Positions 43,038-52,358 are shown, numbered from the stretch's first letter. The stretch is DNA of 64,000 nt from Streptomyces sp. NBC_01283 (GCF_041435335.1 NZ_CP108430.1:9024001-9088000); one strand, 5' to 3'. Program-made: numbers and translations. Notes: generated by a model from the sequence alone, not told the origin.

Positions 43038-43518
43038 CGGGCCGGCCCCTCTCGACGCAGTGCTGGGAGGGGAGCGAGCGGCGACACGGTGATGCTTGGC
43101 CGGTGGCCGCCGACAACAGCATCACAGACACTGGCCTCCAGCTCCCGGTCGTCAGCACGATGGCCACCGTGCCCGGTGTCCAGCGTGAGCGGGCCCGCGC
43201 CGCTCACCAGGCAATGGCCGCGCCTGGTCTGATGAGCTTGCGTGCCGGTGTGTTTTGGCGGTGCTGTGCGGGGTCACTGCTCGTCGCCAGCGTCCGGCTG
43301 TCTGCGACTTCTCTGGTCGACTGCCCTGAGCGGGCCCCGGGGTTCTTGTCATGCAGGGTCCAGAGACGTGCTTGTTCGACGGCTCAGTGGTCCCGAGGAA
43401 GGGATGCGCTCGCTCTCATTTGGTGAGACCACCGGCTGCTGTGTAAGGGCCTGTGAGCGCTCTCTATGGTGAGCGTGTTCTGACTGGCCCGGGGGTGGGG
43501 ATATGAGGGAACGCTTCA
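43038..43518. other. Stretch without a supported gene
   Basis: 481 bases between the long palindrome and a broken small gene. Open frames here have no ribosome binding site, domain or protein-like composition that I can support. Confidence 0.5.
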
Positions 43519-43846
43519 GTGAGGCGATGGTTGTTTCTGGTCGCCGTTTTGGCATGGGGTGGCGTTGCTTGCGCCCACGCGGCGGAGAGGCGGCCCGCGT
43601 TGATCGGTCGCTGCTTGCGGGAGGGCGGAGTAATGCGGGCGGCGAACGTCTTCGCCTGGGCGCCGACGGCAGCATGTCGCGCTGAACATCGACGGGGCGG
43701 AGGACACCTGCCTGTTGTCGTATCAGGTCCGGCGGGACGGGCAAGGGCTCAACCTCTGCCTGGTAGTTGACGATGACTCGGGCTGTTCCACCGAGGAGCT
43801 TCTGCGCCGTGAGCCGGCGAGGCCCACCCAGCAGGGAGCGAAGTAG
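43519..43846 (+). pseudogene. Broken gene for a small secreted protein
   Basis: The GTG at 43519 opens a good signal peptide (MRRWLFLVAVLAWGGVACA) and runs to about 43640. Protein-like sequence then moves to other frames: ERLRLGADGS, and finally ALNIDGAEDTCLLSYQVRR followed by GLNLCLVVDDDSGCSTEELL up to a TAG at 43844-43846. At least two frameshifts would be needed to join these parts. The family is unknown, and the joined order is an inference from composition. Confidence 0.4.
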
Positions 43847-44369
43847 CTCAGCGTTCATGCCCGACTGGCTGGCACAGATCAGGGACAGAGCTCGTTTTCC
43901 GTACACGCCACCATTGAGGTCGTCGGCGGGCAGGGGGCCGCTGCCTGATGCCGCCGTCGGTGACGATCGCGTCGGATATCTCACGGCGGCACCATCGCGC
44001 TTCATGCCCCACCACACCCAGGGGATCGAAATCTGTGACACCCATCGCCGCCACTGTCCTGGGCGTCTGTGCCGCTTCTGCGTGCGCGGCATCCACCGGA
44101 CCGGGTGTCTCTGACAGGCGCAGCGCCGGGCATGCGGGGTGGCAAGTCGCCGATGGCGCATACCAGTTGATGCTCTGCTGCTATCGCCGGATGGTATCGG
44201 TGCGAACGAGCCCTGCCTTCTCGATACTCGTCCCGACCACAGGCCGCACCCGCGTGCCTCCGGTCCCGGGATCCGGGGCGCCTTCGTGCTCCCGAGGTTC
44301 CCGGACACCCCGGCCCCCCAAGGCCACTGGCCATCCCGGCCACCGGACATCCGGAAGGGACACACCCCC
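43847..44369. other. Region upstream of snapalysin; no divergent LysR gene
   Basis: 523 bases with no confident gene. A frame from GTG 44035 (MTPIAATVLGVCAASACAAS) has a signal-like start and its TGA overlaps the snapalysin ATG, but the later part is low-complexity Pro/Arg. The LysR-type regulator that normally sits divergently beside snapalysin genes is absent. Confidence 0.4.
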
Positions 44370-45050
44370 ATGAACAGATCCCGCACCAGCCTCCTCGCCA
44401 TCCTCGGCGCCGCCGCCATGGTCGGTTCACTGGCCGCCGCGCCCTCGGCGTTCGCCGCGCCCGCGCCCGAAGCGGTCAAGGCCGCCTCCGTGAACGCCAC
44501 ATCGGCCTACGCGGGTTCGGCCGAGGAGCAGGCCGCCAACCGGGAGTTCTTCGACGCCGTCATGAAGTCGGCGCTGAAGAAGCAGGCGGCGCAGCCGGGC
44601 ATCCAGGTCGTCACCGTGCGCTACCGCACGTCGCGGGCGCCGAGCTTCCGCAGCCAGATATCGCAGAGCACGCAGATATGGAACTCTTCGGTCAGCAACG
44701 TGAAGCTGCAGGAGACCAGCTCGAGCGCGGACTTCGAGTACCGCGAGGGCAACGACTCGCGCGGCTCGTACGCTTCCACCGACGGGCGCGGGCACGGGTA
44801 CATCTTCCTGGACTACCGGCAGAACCAGCAGTACAACTCCACGCGAGTGACGGCCCACGAGACGGGTCACGTGCTGGGTCTGCCCGATCACTACTCGGGC
44901 CCGTGCAGCGAGCTGATGTCGGGCGGCGGCCCCGGCACGTCCTGCACCAACGCCTATCCCAACGCGACGGAGCGCCAGCGGGTCAACAGCCTGTGGGCCC
45001 AGGGGGTTGCCACCCTCCAGGACAAGGGTGAGCTGACCAAGGTCCGCTGA
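44370..45050 (+). CDS. snpA: Snapalysin-family extracellular zinc metalloprotease
   Basis: A 226-residue secreted protease of the M7 family. The signal peptide ([19 protein letters not shown]) ends near AFAAP, and a propeptide of about 50 residues follows. The catalytic site is the snapalysin form of the metzincin motif, [11 protein letters not shown], where His-His and Asp bind zinc. The C-terminal [16 protein letters not shown] carries a disulfide. Length and order fit the family. The ATG at 44370 follows GGAAGGGA. Two I36 inhibitor-like genes lie 5-9 kb upstream; I36 proteins are known inhibitors of metalloproteinases, so a link is possible. Confidence 0.92.
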   Translation: MNRSRTSLLAILGAAAMVGSLAAAPSAFAAPAPEAVKAASVNATSAYAGSAEEQAANREFFDAVMKSALKKQAAQPGIQVVTVRYRTSRAPSFRSQISQSTQIWNSSVSNVKLQETSSSADFEYREGNDSRGSYASTDGRGHGYIFLDYRQNQQYNSTRVTAHETGHVLGLPDHYSGPCSELMSGGGPGTSCTNAYPNATERQRVNSLWAQGVATLQDKGELTKVR

Positions 45051-45389
45051 CCCCCGCACACCACCGCCAGGCGCCCAGTCACCTACCGCAGACGGCCTGC
45101 GTGCCGACCCCGGCCGCGTGCGGCGTGCTCTCCTCGCCACTTGGGTACGCATACTCGGGGGAGGAGGTCGTGCCGCGCGGTCGGCGGAGGTTCGTGGACT
45201 GTCCGTGTGCCGCCGATCGGCGCTCGGGCAAAGTGGGGATGCAGGCATGGGTGCCTGGGATGGCAGGGTCGGTTGCGCGGGCAGCGGGCGGGAGTGCTGG
45301 CTGCCGGTGCTCCTTCGCCTGCGCCTGTTCAGCGGTGCTCGAAGGGCCGCGGCCAGATGATCGAGGCTGCTGACACCGGGGCGTCGGAT
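45051..45389. other. Intergenic stretch without a supported gene
   Basis: 339 bases between the convergent snapalysin and FKBP genes. The open frames are Arg/Gly/Ala-rich with no ribosome binding site or domain. No clear terminator was found by eye. Confidence 0.5.
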
Positions 45390-45818
45390 TCAGGCCGAGC
45401 CGGGCGCGCGGGTCGGGCCGGGGCGTGCTGGGGTGGTGCCGTCGGCGACCGAGAGCAGGTCCACGATGAAGATCAGTGTTGAGCCTGCGGGGATCAGCGT
45501 GGAGGGTGATTGCTGGCCGTAGGCGAGGCGCGGGGGGATGATGATCTCGCGTCGGCCGCCGGCTTTCATTCCTCGGATTCCCCGGTCCCAGCCCTTAATG
45601 GCCCTGCCGCCGCCCAGGGCGAACTTGAATGGCCGGCCCTCTTCCCAGGAGGAGTCGAATTCCTTTCCGGAGGCGAAGGTGGCTCCTACGTAGTGCACTC
45701 GCACGACTGCGCCCGGCTTGGCCTGGGGCCCGTCTCCCATCACGAGGTCCCGGGTGGTCAGTTCGGCGGGTGCTTCACCTTCCGGAACTGTGATGGTCGG
45801 CTTGGTCGGTTCGCTCAT
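45390..45818 (-). CDS. FKBP-type peptidyl-prolyl cis-trans isomerase
   Basis: A 142-residue cytoplasmic foldase. The FKBP domain spans about 40-130: PGAVVRVHYVGATFASGKEFDSSW, PFKFALGGGRAIKGWDRGIRG, then REIIIPPRLAYG and TLIFIVDLLSV. The active-site residues Y, D, F, W and the hairpin YG are in place. An N-terminal segment of 30 residues (MSEPTKPTITVPEGEAP) is typical of the Streptomyces FKBP group. The start ATG at 45818 is used rather than a GTG 11 codons earlier. It is monocistronic, convergent with snapalysin. Confidence 0.92.
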   Translation of the reverse strand: MSEPTKPTITVPEGEAPAELTTRDLVMGDGPQAKPGAVVRVHYVGATFASGKEFDSSWEEGRPFKFALGGGRAIKGWDRGIRGMKAGGRREIIIPPRLAYGQQSPSTLIPAGSTLIFIVDLLSVADGTTPARPGPTRAPGSA

Positions 45819-46100
45819 CTCGGTCCCATCGCTCGCCACTGCCACCGCCACCCAAGTCCTTTGTCCGGGGCCGGCCGGCTGCGTTCGCTTTCCACGCGTT
45901 AGGTGATCACGCTACCGGCTACGCCTGGCTGTCAGGTGCCCCCGTGCCACGGGACACGGCGCTCGGGCGTTTTGAGCAGGGCGAGAAGAACTCGATGATC
46001 GCGAAGGATCCTCGCGTGAGTGTCCGTTCGGTTGAGCGGTGACGGCGGGCGTGGAGGGAGAACAGCACTGCTGGCCTGCGCTGTTCGATGTTCGCCTGGG

Positions 46101-46838
46101 TCATGTCCCCAGATCCTCCGTCACGGGCAGGCACTCGGCGAGCAGGTCGACGACGTCACGCCAGGCGCGCTGCGCGTGCTGTGGGTGGTAGCCGACGCCG
46201 GGGACCGTGGGGTGATCGACCGGCGGGTGGTGGAAGGCGTGCAAGGCGCCGCCGTAGACCGTGAGGCGCCAGTCGACGCCCGCGGCCTGCATCTCAGTGG
46301 TGAACGCGTTGCGTTGCGCGGGCGACATGATCGGGTCTTGTGACCCGACCCCGGCCCACACCGGGCAGCGAATACGTGCCGCCTCGCCCGGTCGGCCGGT
46401 GGTCGTTGCGTTGACTGTGCCGATCGCGCGCAGGTTGGCGCCGTCGCGCCCGAGTTCCAGCCCGATGGCGCCCCCGGTGCCGTAGCCGACGGCGGCGATC
46501 CGGTCGGATTCGGTCCGCGGTTCGGCGCGCAGCACGTCGAGCGCGGAATGCCCGATGCTGCGCATCCGGTCGGGATCAGAGAGCAGTGGCAGGCAACGGG
46601 CCAGCATCTCCTCGGGGTCGCTCAAATAGCGCCCGCCGTGGAGGTCGAAGGCCAGCGCTACGTATCCCAGCTCGGCAAGAGCATCGGCCCGGCGGCGCTC
46701 GACGTCGCTGAGCCCCGTGCCCTCTGGTCCGAGCAGCACTGCGGGCCGGCGGTCGACACCGGCCGGGAGCGCGAGGTGCCCGATCATCGTCAGACCGTCG
46801 GCCGGATACGCGACCGTACGCGTCGTAATCGTCGTCAT
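46101..46838 (-). CDS. Dienelactone hydrolase-family protein without the catalytic Cys
   Basis: A 245-residue alpha/beta-hydrolase of the DLH family: AVLLGPEGTGLSDVER, YVALAFDLHGGR, the nucleophile elbow AAVGYGTGGAIGLE, the acid region GVGSQDPIMSP and the His region LHAFHHPPVDHP. In active dienelactone hydrolases the elbow reads GYCxGG; here the Cys is Gly, so the usual thiol chemistry is impossible. His and Asp are kept. It may have lost activity or act as a binding or regulatory protein. The ATG at 46838 is chosen from the domain start. The stop overlaps an ATG of a short unlikely frame. Confidence 0.85.
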   Translation of the reverse strand: MTTITTRTVAYPADGLTMIGHLALPAGVDRRPAVLLGPEGTGLSDVERRRADALAELGYVALAFDLHGGRYLSDPEEMLARCLPLLSDPDRMRSIGHSALDVLRAEPRTESDRIAAVGYGTGGAIGLELGRDGANLRAIGTVNATTTGRPGEAARIRCPVWAGVGSQDPIMSPAQRNAFTTEMQAAGVDWRLTVYGGALHAFHHPPVDHPTVPGVGYHPQHAQRAWRDVVDLLAECLPVTEDLGT

Positions 46839-47028
46839 GAGACGGGACTGTAGTGACCGTCGAGCCCGGTCCAGCCGCTGTTCTGCCGCTGGCAGAGCAG
46901 CGCGGACATCCCCTGAAATACGGCGAAGGCTCACAAGAACCGTCACAGCCCTCGTTCCCACGGCAGCTATCCACCCCGTTGCCCCTTGCACCCGTAACTC
47001 GGTCAGGCCCCTCACCGGCGCGGGGCGC

Positions 47029-48246
47029 TCACAGGTCGTGGAAGTCCTTGGCGGCGGGGTAGGTGATGTGGGTACAGCCGCGTCGGGTGGTGATGTCGTC
47101 GACGTAGGCGCGGAACAGGGAGCGGCGCGCCTTGTAGCCGAGGACGTCGCTGTAGAGGCGGTCGGCCGTGAGGGCGTGCAGTGCGGGCTTGCCGTCGCAG
47201 ATCGAGGACGCCCACCAGATGCCGTCGCCGCCTCCTGCCGTACCCGGCTTGAGCCTTACGTCGTCGCCCGTCGCGTCGTAGCCCACGGAGTTGGCGTCGG
47301 CGCCGAAATAGGACACCGTGCGCAGCCACCAGGGCGAGTAGGTGAGCGCTCCCTCGGCGTAGTCGCGCTGATCGTCGTCCAGGCCGCCGGCGATGGCTCG
47401 GACCCGGACGGGGCCGACCGCCAGCAGGCAGCCTTCGACGGGGTTCGCCTCACGGGCGGGGATCGTCAGAGCGCGGTCGGGCAGTCGGCCTGGGCCGTGC
47501 TCCTTGCCCAGTTGGCCGGCCCAGCGGCAGGAGCCGGTGGCCGAGGCGGCCGGGCGCAGATTCAAGGGGATCGCGGTCATCTGAGCGGGCAGGGAGGGGA
47601 GTTGGGGCCGGCAGCCGATCCGTTGGGTGAGTTGCTGCATGGCCGAGCGGGCGAGGCGGGCCAGGCGCTGGCGGTCCTCTGCGGAGACTTCCGGGTACCG
47701 GCCCACGGCAGTCACGTGCAGCAGCCTCGGCACCGCTTTGCCACTGCCGGGCCGGCACTCGGCACGGACGGTGGTGCGGATGTTCGTGTAGGAGCCCAGC
47801 GTGCCGTCGCCCAGTGGCCATGCTTCAGGCTCGCGGTCGGCGGCCGCGGTGACGTTGGCCTTCGGGTAGGAGCCGTCGCGGGTGAAGAAAGGAGAGCCGT
47901 TGCCGATCATGTTCACCGGCTCGGCATCATCGCTGCTCTCGACGATCAGCCGGAACAGATCGGTCTCGCGTGAGCCACTCATCCTGTAGATGGTGCAGGC
48001 GCTGGGCAGATGCCGCGCATCGAGCCGGTAATCGTCATCGTCGTCGGACCGTGCTCGGACCATGCCGCCCTGCAGATCCATCACCTGCGCCCCCGACACC
48101 AAGTGGTCGCAGGCCGCGGCTATGTCGCGTTCGCTGGAGGCCCGGTCGCGGAAGTCGTCGAAGGTCAGCCAGAGCGCGTACAAGCTCAGCCCGATCCCGC
48201 CCACCGCCATCGTCAGCCACAGCCGGCGCCGGCCCGCACCCATCAT
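47029..48246 (-). CDS. Membrane-anchored protein of unknown function
   Basis: A 405-residue protein with a short basic N-terminus and one membrane helix at about 9-26 (LWLTMAVGGIGLSLYALWL), the rest facing outward. Repeated Cys-containing segments (AACDHLVSG, RLPSACTIYRM-like, VRAECRPGSG, IGCRPQLP, GSCRWAGQL, EGCLLAVG, SICDGKPAL, RRGCTHITYP) suggest several disulfides and an internally duplicated domain. No family was recognised, though similar single-helix proteins with these Cys patterns are common in Streptomyces. It stands alone on the minus strand. Confidence 0.75.
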   Translation of the reverse strand: MMGAGRRRLWLTMAVGGIGLSLYALWLTFDDFRDRASSERDIAAACDHLVSGAQVMDLQGGMVRARSDDDDDYRLDARHLPSACTIYRMSGSRETDLFRLIVESSDDAEPVNMIGNGSPFFTRDGSYPKANVTAAADREPEAWPLGDGTLGSYTNIRTTVRAECRPGSGKAVPRLLHVTAVGRYPEVSAEDRQRLARLARSAMQQLTQRIGCRPQLPSLPAQMTAIPLNLRPAASATGSCRWAGQLGKEHGPGRLPDRALTIPAREANPVEGCLLAVGPVRVRAIAGGLDDDQRDYAEGALTYSPWWLRTVSYFGADANSVGYDATGDDVRLKPGTAGGGDGIWWASSICDGKPALHALTADRLYSDVLGYKARRSLFRAYVDDITTRRGCTHITYPAAKDFHDL

Positions 48247-48711
48247 GGTCTTCCCCCGTCACTCTCTGCGGCGGCCACCGCGTCGATCACCGAGGTTAGA
48301 GGGGGTGCGCCTGAGCGCCATCGTCGGCCAGGCCCGGCCCGGCCGGGCCCATCGGTCGTCGACAACATGGTGCGGTGGACCATGGCTTCGGGCCGGTGCG
48401 GATGGGTTGCGTAGTCGCGGGCGGGGCGTCGGTGACGCATGGGCCCCGGATACTCCGCTCGATCGTCCAGCGTCTGCCCGCGAGGCATGGAACAAAGAAC
48501 AGCTCCGGTGCAGGGGCAGCACATCAACCGCGGCGAGTGGAGACCACCCTCTCGAAGTGCTGGGGGACTTGGACCACTCCGGCAGACAGCCCTGCGGGCG
48601 GACCCGGAACTCGCGCCGCTCCCAGTCCAACGGCCGCCGGGCGTCCAGTGGTTCATCTCGTGCGAAGTCTGGCTCGTTGAGGCCGCCCCTGTTAGCCTCC
48701 CCACCCACTGA
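48247..48711. other. Upstream region of the FAD oxidoreductase operon
   Basis: 465 bases with overlapping low-quality frames on both strands and no supported gene. It contains the promoter of the minus-strand membrane protein at its left end and the plus-strand operon promoter near its right end. Confidence 0.5.
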
Positions 48712-48738
48712 TCATACATTCACGCGATATGTGTATGA
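48712..48738 (+). promoter_or_regulatory. Probable TetR operator ahead of the FAD oxidoreductase operon
   Basis: TCATACA-N13-TGTATGA, an inverted repeat in an AT-rich patch, ends 11 bases before the ATG at 48750. TetR-type operators have this size, and a TetR regulator is the last gene of the operon, so autoregulation of the whole unit is likely. The CATACAT within it could double as a -10 box. Confidence 0.6.
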
Positions 48739-48749
48739 ATGGAGGAAGC

Positions 48750-50258
48750 ATGCGGGGACAGAGAGCCGTGGTGCTCGGCGGAAGCGTGGCGGGGCTGTGC
48801 GCCGCGGGAGTGCTCACCAGGCATTTCGACGAGGTGATCGTCCTGGAGCGGGACCGGCTCCCGCCCGACGCGCAGCATCGGCGGGGTGTGCCGCAGAGCA
48901 AGCACCCGCACTTCCTGCTCAACTCCGGGCGTCGTGCGATCGGCGAAATCTTCCCTGGGTTCGAGGAAGGACTGATCGCAGCGGGCGGGATGCACCTGAT
49001 GCCGTCGATGGACGCGGCGTACTGCGAGAACGATGGCTGGGCCCCGCGCAAAACCGGGTCGATGACGATGGTCTACAGCTCCCGCGTGCTCATCGAGCGG
49101 GTCCTGCGCGACAACGTGCGTGGGATCCCGGCCATCGAGATCCGCGAAGGCGTGACGGTCACCGGACTTCGTTCCACCGCGGGCGGCACCGCGTTCGGTC
49201 GCGTCGAAGGAGTCGAGTTCCGCATGGGCGACGACTCGGTGCACCTCTCCGCCGACCTGGTCGTCGACGCCCTCGGGCGTGGCTCCTCCGTCGCCGAGTG
49301 GCTGCACACGGCCGGGTGGCCGACACCGCCGGAGAAGACCCTCGACGCCAAGGTCACCTACACCTCGCGATGGTACGACCTGCCCCCCGCCGACCGGCGT
49401 CCGCAGTCGTGGTGGTGGAAGCACCTGGTCGTCACTCCGGCACAGGACACCCGCGAACAGCCCGAGGAGCACGAGTTCCTCAGCAACTTCTTCCCGATCG
49501 AGGGGGACCGCGCCATCGTGTGCATGGGGTCGTGGGGCATCCGGATGCCGCGCGAAGTCACCACCTTCGAAGCCTCGGTGGGCCGCGTGCGTGCCACGGC
49601 CTTCGGCGCCGCGACGCGTGCCTGCACTCCGACCTCCGAAGTGCACCTCACCCGTTCGACCGGCAACAAGTGGCGCCGCTTCGACCTGCTCGAACAGCCC
49701 CCGCTCGGGCTGGTCTGCGTCGGTGACTCGATCTGCGCGTTCAACCCCTTCTACGCCCAGGGAATGAGCTCGGCAGCCCGTTCCGCCCTCATTCTCGCCG
49801 ACTTGCTGCAGAGCCGTGACGCCCTCGATGTCGCCTTCTTCCGCGAGTTCCTGGCCCGGCAGAAGAAGTCCCTCGACGTGCCGTGGATGCTCGCGATGGC
49901 CCGTGACCAGGCCTATGACTTCGCGACCGGGAGTGAGGTCGTCTCCGCCTGGCGCCGCAGGCTGGCTGCGCGGTTCAGCTGGCCGGTCTTCAACGCCATC
50001 ACCGCCGCGAGCCGCGAGGACGCGTACGTCGAGCGGACGTTCGCCCAGGTCTTCAACCTCGACAAGTCACTAAAGGAGATGGCCACCGACCCGCGGTTCT
50101 GGTTCGGCATCGTGCGCCACAAGGTGCGTCAGCGCCTCGGGCGCACGGTCGTGCCCGGCGGGTTCGACGATCAGCAGGACCCGCCCGGCACCGACTACAG
50201 CAACCGCACCCGGACCGGCACCGAGCCGTCCGCCGCGACCGGACTCGTCGACCACTGA
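48750..50258 (+). CDS. FAD-dependent oxidoreductase (PHBH/geranylgeranyl-reductase-like)
   Basis: A 502-residue flavoprotein. The N-terminal dinucleotide fold is VVLGGSVAGLCAAGVL with VIVLERDRLP; the second FAD contact is in the later GLVCVGDSICAFNPFYAQGM, the DxxxxFNPxxxQG pattern of class A flavin monooxygenases and geranylgeranyl-reductase-like enzymes. RRGVPQSKHPHFLLNSGRR near residue 45 resembles halogenase-like and Mycobacterium relatives. The C-terminal part is helical. The ATG at 48750 with GGAGG four bases before is preferred over one seven codons upstream. It is first in an operon with a membrane protein and a TetR regulator. Confidence 0.87.
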   Translation: MRGQRAVVLGGSVAGLCAAGVLTRHFDEVIVLERDRLPPDAQHRRGVPQSKHPHFLLNSGRRAIGEIFPGFEEGLIAAGGMHLMPSMDAAYCENDGWAPRKTGSMTMVYSSRVLIERVLRDNVRGIPAIEIREGVTVTGLRSTAGGTAFGRVEGVEFRMGDDSVHLSADLVVDALGRGSSVAEWLHTAGWPTPPEKTLDAKVTYTSRWYDLPPADRRPQSWWWKHLVVTPAQDTREQPEEHEFLSNFFPIEGDRAIVCMGSWGIRMPREVTTFEASVGRVRATAFGAATRACTPTSEVHLTRSTGNKWRRFDLLEQPPLGLVCVGDSICAFNPFYAQGMSSAARSALILADLLQSRDALDVAFFREFLARQKKSLDVPWMLAMARDQAYDFATGSEVVSAWRRRLAARFSWPVFNAITAASREDAYVERTFAQVFNLDKSLKEMATDPRFWFGIVRHKVRQRLGRTVVPGGFDDQQDPPGTDYSNRTRTGTEPSAATGLVDH

Positions 50259-50273
50259 CCCGAGGAGCTGGCA

Positions 50274-51401
50274 ATGGGTTACTCCTGCGACGCAGCGGCC
50301 GAGCGCCTGGCCGAGAGGCTTGGCCACTCCTGTCACAACGCCGACCCCATCGTGGACTTCCGCAACCCGTTCGGCCTCGAGAACGCCACCATGCCGTTCC
50401 TCGAGCTGCTCATCATCGGCGGCGCGGTGTTCGCCCTCGTCCATGCGTGGCGGCGGTGGCGCCGCGACGGCGACCCGATCAACATCTCGCTGTGGTTCGC
50501 CTCGATCGTCTACCTGGCGGTGATCGAGCCGCCGCTCTACTTCCCGAGCTGGTTCGGCCTGCAGGAGCACGTCGGGCTCATCTTCTCCCACAACGTGTTC
50601 ACCGTGCAGTTCATGTACGACCGGCTGCCTCTCTACATCGTGGCGTTCTATCCGGCGCTGTCCCAACTCGCCTACGAGATGATCCGCGCCCTCGGCGTCT
50701 TCACGCGGCGCGGGCCGCTGGCCGGGTCCCTGGCGGTCGCGTTCACCTGCCAGGCGTTCTACGAGATCTTCGATCAGGTCGGGCCCCAGCTGAAGTGGTG
50801 GGCCTGGAACCCCGGCAACGAGATGATCAACGCTCCTGCCCTCGCCTCGGTCCCGATGAACAGCATGTTCCTGTTCGCCTCAGTGTCATTCGGCGCGATG
50901 ACCTACCTCATCGTCCTGCTGACCGGCGCGAAGCCAGGACGGGGCCCGCTGACCGGCCGGCAGATCAGCCTGCGCACCGTCGCGGCCGGTGCCCTTACCC
51001 CCTTGGCGATGGCGATCGCGGGCGTGCCGAGCAATCTCTTTCGCGGCGGGGATCAGCTCGGCATACAACAGGCCATCCTCACCACCGAACTGGCCCTGGT
51101 GTGGATGGTGGGCCTCAGTCTCCTCGCGGACGCCTGGCGCGCGCCGCGGGCCGGTCAACCTCCGCTTACCTCACCGCAGTTCGCGCGGATCTATCCGGTG
51201 CTGTACCTCGGCGTCCACATCGCTCTGTGGCTGATCGCCTTGCCGGCCTACTTGGCGGCGGCCGACGGCATCACCGAGGAGGGCACTCCGATCGGCAGCC
51301 TCTGGTACACCGTGCTGTGCACCATCGCCGCGGCCGGGCTCATCGCGGCCGTACTCCGCGCGACCACTTCCCGAAGAACCGAGGAGCCTGTGCGATCCTA
51401 G
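50274..51401 (+). CDS. Multipass membrane protein of the FAD oxidoreductase operon
   Basis: A 375-residue protein with eight or nine hydrophobic segments. A short Cys-containing N-terminus (MGYSCDAAAERLAERLGHSC) comes first, then NPFGLENATMPFLELLIIGG, FASIVYLAVIEPPLYFPSW and ALSQLAYEMIRALGV. The central loop has the conserved-looking WWAWNPGNEMINAPALAS and FLFASVSFGAMTYLIVLLTG. I do not recognise a characterised family (it resembles a DUF7802-type group). It lies 15 bases after the oxidoreductase with a strong GAGGAG site, so it may supply or accept a lipid-like substrate for it (inference). Confidence 0.82.
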   Translation: MGYSCDAAAERLAERLGHSCHNADPIVDFRNPFGLENATMPFLELLIIGGAVFALVHAWRRWRRDGDPINISLWFASIVYLAVIEPPLYFPSWFGLQEHVGLIFSHNVFTVQFMYDRLPLYIVAFYPALSQLAYEMIRALGVFTRRGPLAGSLAVAFTCQAFYEIFDQVGPQLKWWAWNPGNEMINAPALASVPMNSMFLFASVSFGAMTYLIVLLTGAKPGRGPLTGRQISLRTVAAGALTPLAMAIAGVPSNLFRGGDQLGIQQAILTTELALVWMVGLSLLADAWRAPRAGQPPLTSPQFARIYPVLYLGVHIALWLIALPAYLAAADGITEEGTPIGSLWYTVLCTIAAAGLIAAVLRATTSRRTEEPVRS

Positions 51402-51402
51402 G

Positions 51403-52065
51403 GTGATGGGGCACCACGGCTGGGGAGGCAGGCCTCCCGCATCGGACGCGGAGGCCCGACAGCGCATCGTTGACGCGACCGCCCGCTGCATCGACCGGCA
51501 CGGCGTCACGAAAACCACCCTGTCCGACGTCGCCGGCGAGCTCGGCGTCACCCGCCAGACCGTTTACCGTCACTTCGGTCGTATCAGCGACATCATCGGC
51601 GAAGTGGCGGCCCAGGGCGCCGAGTCGTTCGTCGACCTGATGATCGCGCACCTGCACGGCATCACCGACCCGGCCGAAGCCGTGGTCGAAGGCATGGTTT
51701 TCTGTATACGGACCATCCCTGCCGAGCCCCGCCTGAGCCTGCTGCTGCAGCTCAAAGACACCACCGCTTTCGGCCGCGGCACCACCACCCAGGACACCAT
51801 CGCCTACGGCGCCAAGATGCTGCAGCGCTTTCCTGTCGACTGGGCCGCCGTCGGCATCGAAGAGGAAGAGCTCCAAGGGCTCGCCGAGATCATCATGCGC
51901 CTTCTGGCGTCGCTGCTGCAGCACCCGAGCGAACCGCCGCACGACGAAGACCAACTCCGCACGTTCCTCAGCCGCTGGCTCGCCCCGGCGCTGTCCCGGA
52001 CCGAGCCCGCCAAGAAGCGGGGCACACCTCGTCGAGGATCGTCGTCAGCTCCGACACCATCATGA
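51403..52065 (+). CDS. TetR-family transcriptional regulator
   Basis: A 220-residue regulator: the N-terminal helix-turn-helix is clear (RQRIVDATARCIDRHGVTKT then LSDVAGELGVTRQTVYRHFG), followed by an all-helical ligand-binding part. It starts one base after the stop of the membrane-protein gene, so it is co-translated with it and its level follows the operon. The likely operator is the inverted repeat before the oxidoreductase. The C-terminal tail (AKKRGTPRRGSSSAPTPS) is disordered. Confidence 0.9.
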   Translation: MMGHHGWGGRPPASDAEARQRIVDATARCIDRHGVTKTTLSDVAGELGVTRQTVYRHFGRISDIIGEVAAQGAESFVDLMIAHLHGITDPAEAVVEGMVFCIRTIPAEPRLSLLLQLKDTTAFGRGTTTQDTIAYGAKMLQRFPVDWAAVGIEEEELQGLAEIIMRLLASLLQHPSEPPHDEDQLRTFLSRWLAPALSRTEPAKKRGTPRRGSSSAPTPS

Positions 52066-52358
52066 TCCAGCCGCCACCGACACCCCCGGGCATCGTGGAG
52101 TAGGCCGAGGCGAAGCCCTCGTGGATGCCGCTCAGCAGATGATGCGGCGGATCAGGCGCAGGGAGTTGGGCCGGACGTCTCCTGCGCCACCGACTCCCTG
52201 CGCCCGGGCCGCAACCCGGTGGCTCCGCGCGCTCGCAGAATGCCCGGCCGCCGGATGGGCCGGTGTCACCGGCACTGGATGCACCCGCCCGCTGCTCTGG
52301 TATGCGTGGTCGTTGAGGGAGCCCGCCCGGGTCACTTCAGTGCCTGAGGGGGGATCAG

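Noticed and set aside
44035-44373. ORF with a signal-like start whose stop overlaps the snapalysin ATG
   Set aside because: Only the first 20 residues look like a protein; the rest is Pro/Arg/Ser-rich and ends in the snapalysin ribosome binding region. The overlap alone is not enough.
43349-44500. Long minus-strand open frame of 383 codons
   Set aside because: Low-complexity Arg/Pro/Ser sequence without domain or ribosome binding site. It overlaps the well-supported snapalysin start on the other strand.
45919-46104. 61-codon minus-strand frame beginning in the stop of the dienelactone-hydrolase-like gene
   Set aside because: The ATGA overlap is suggestive, but there is no domain, hydrophobic segment or conserved-looking pattern, and no known partner.
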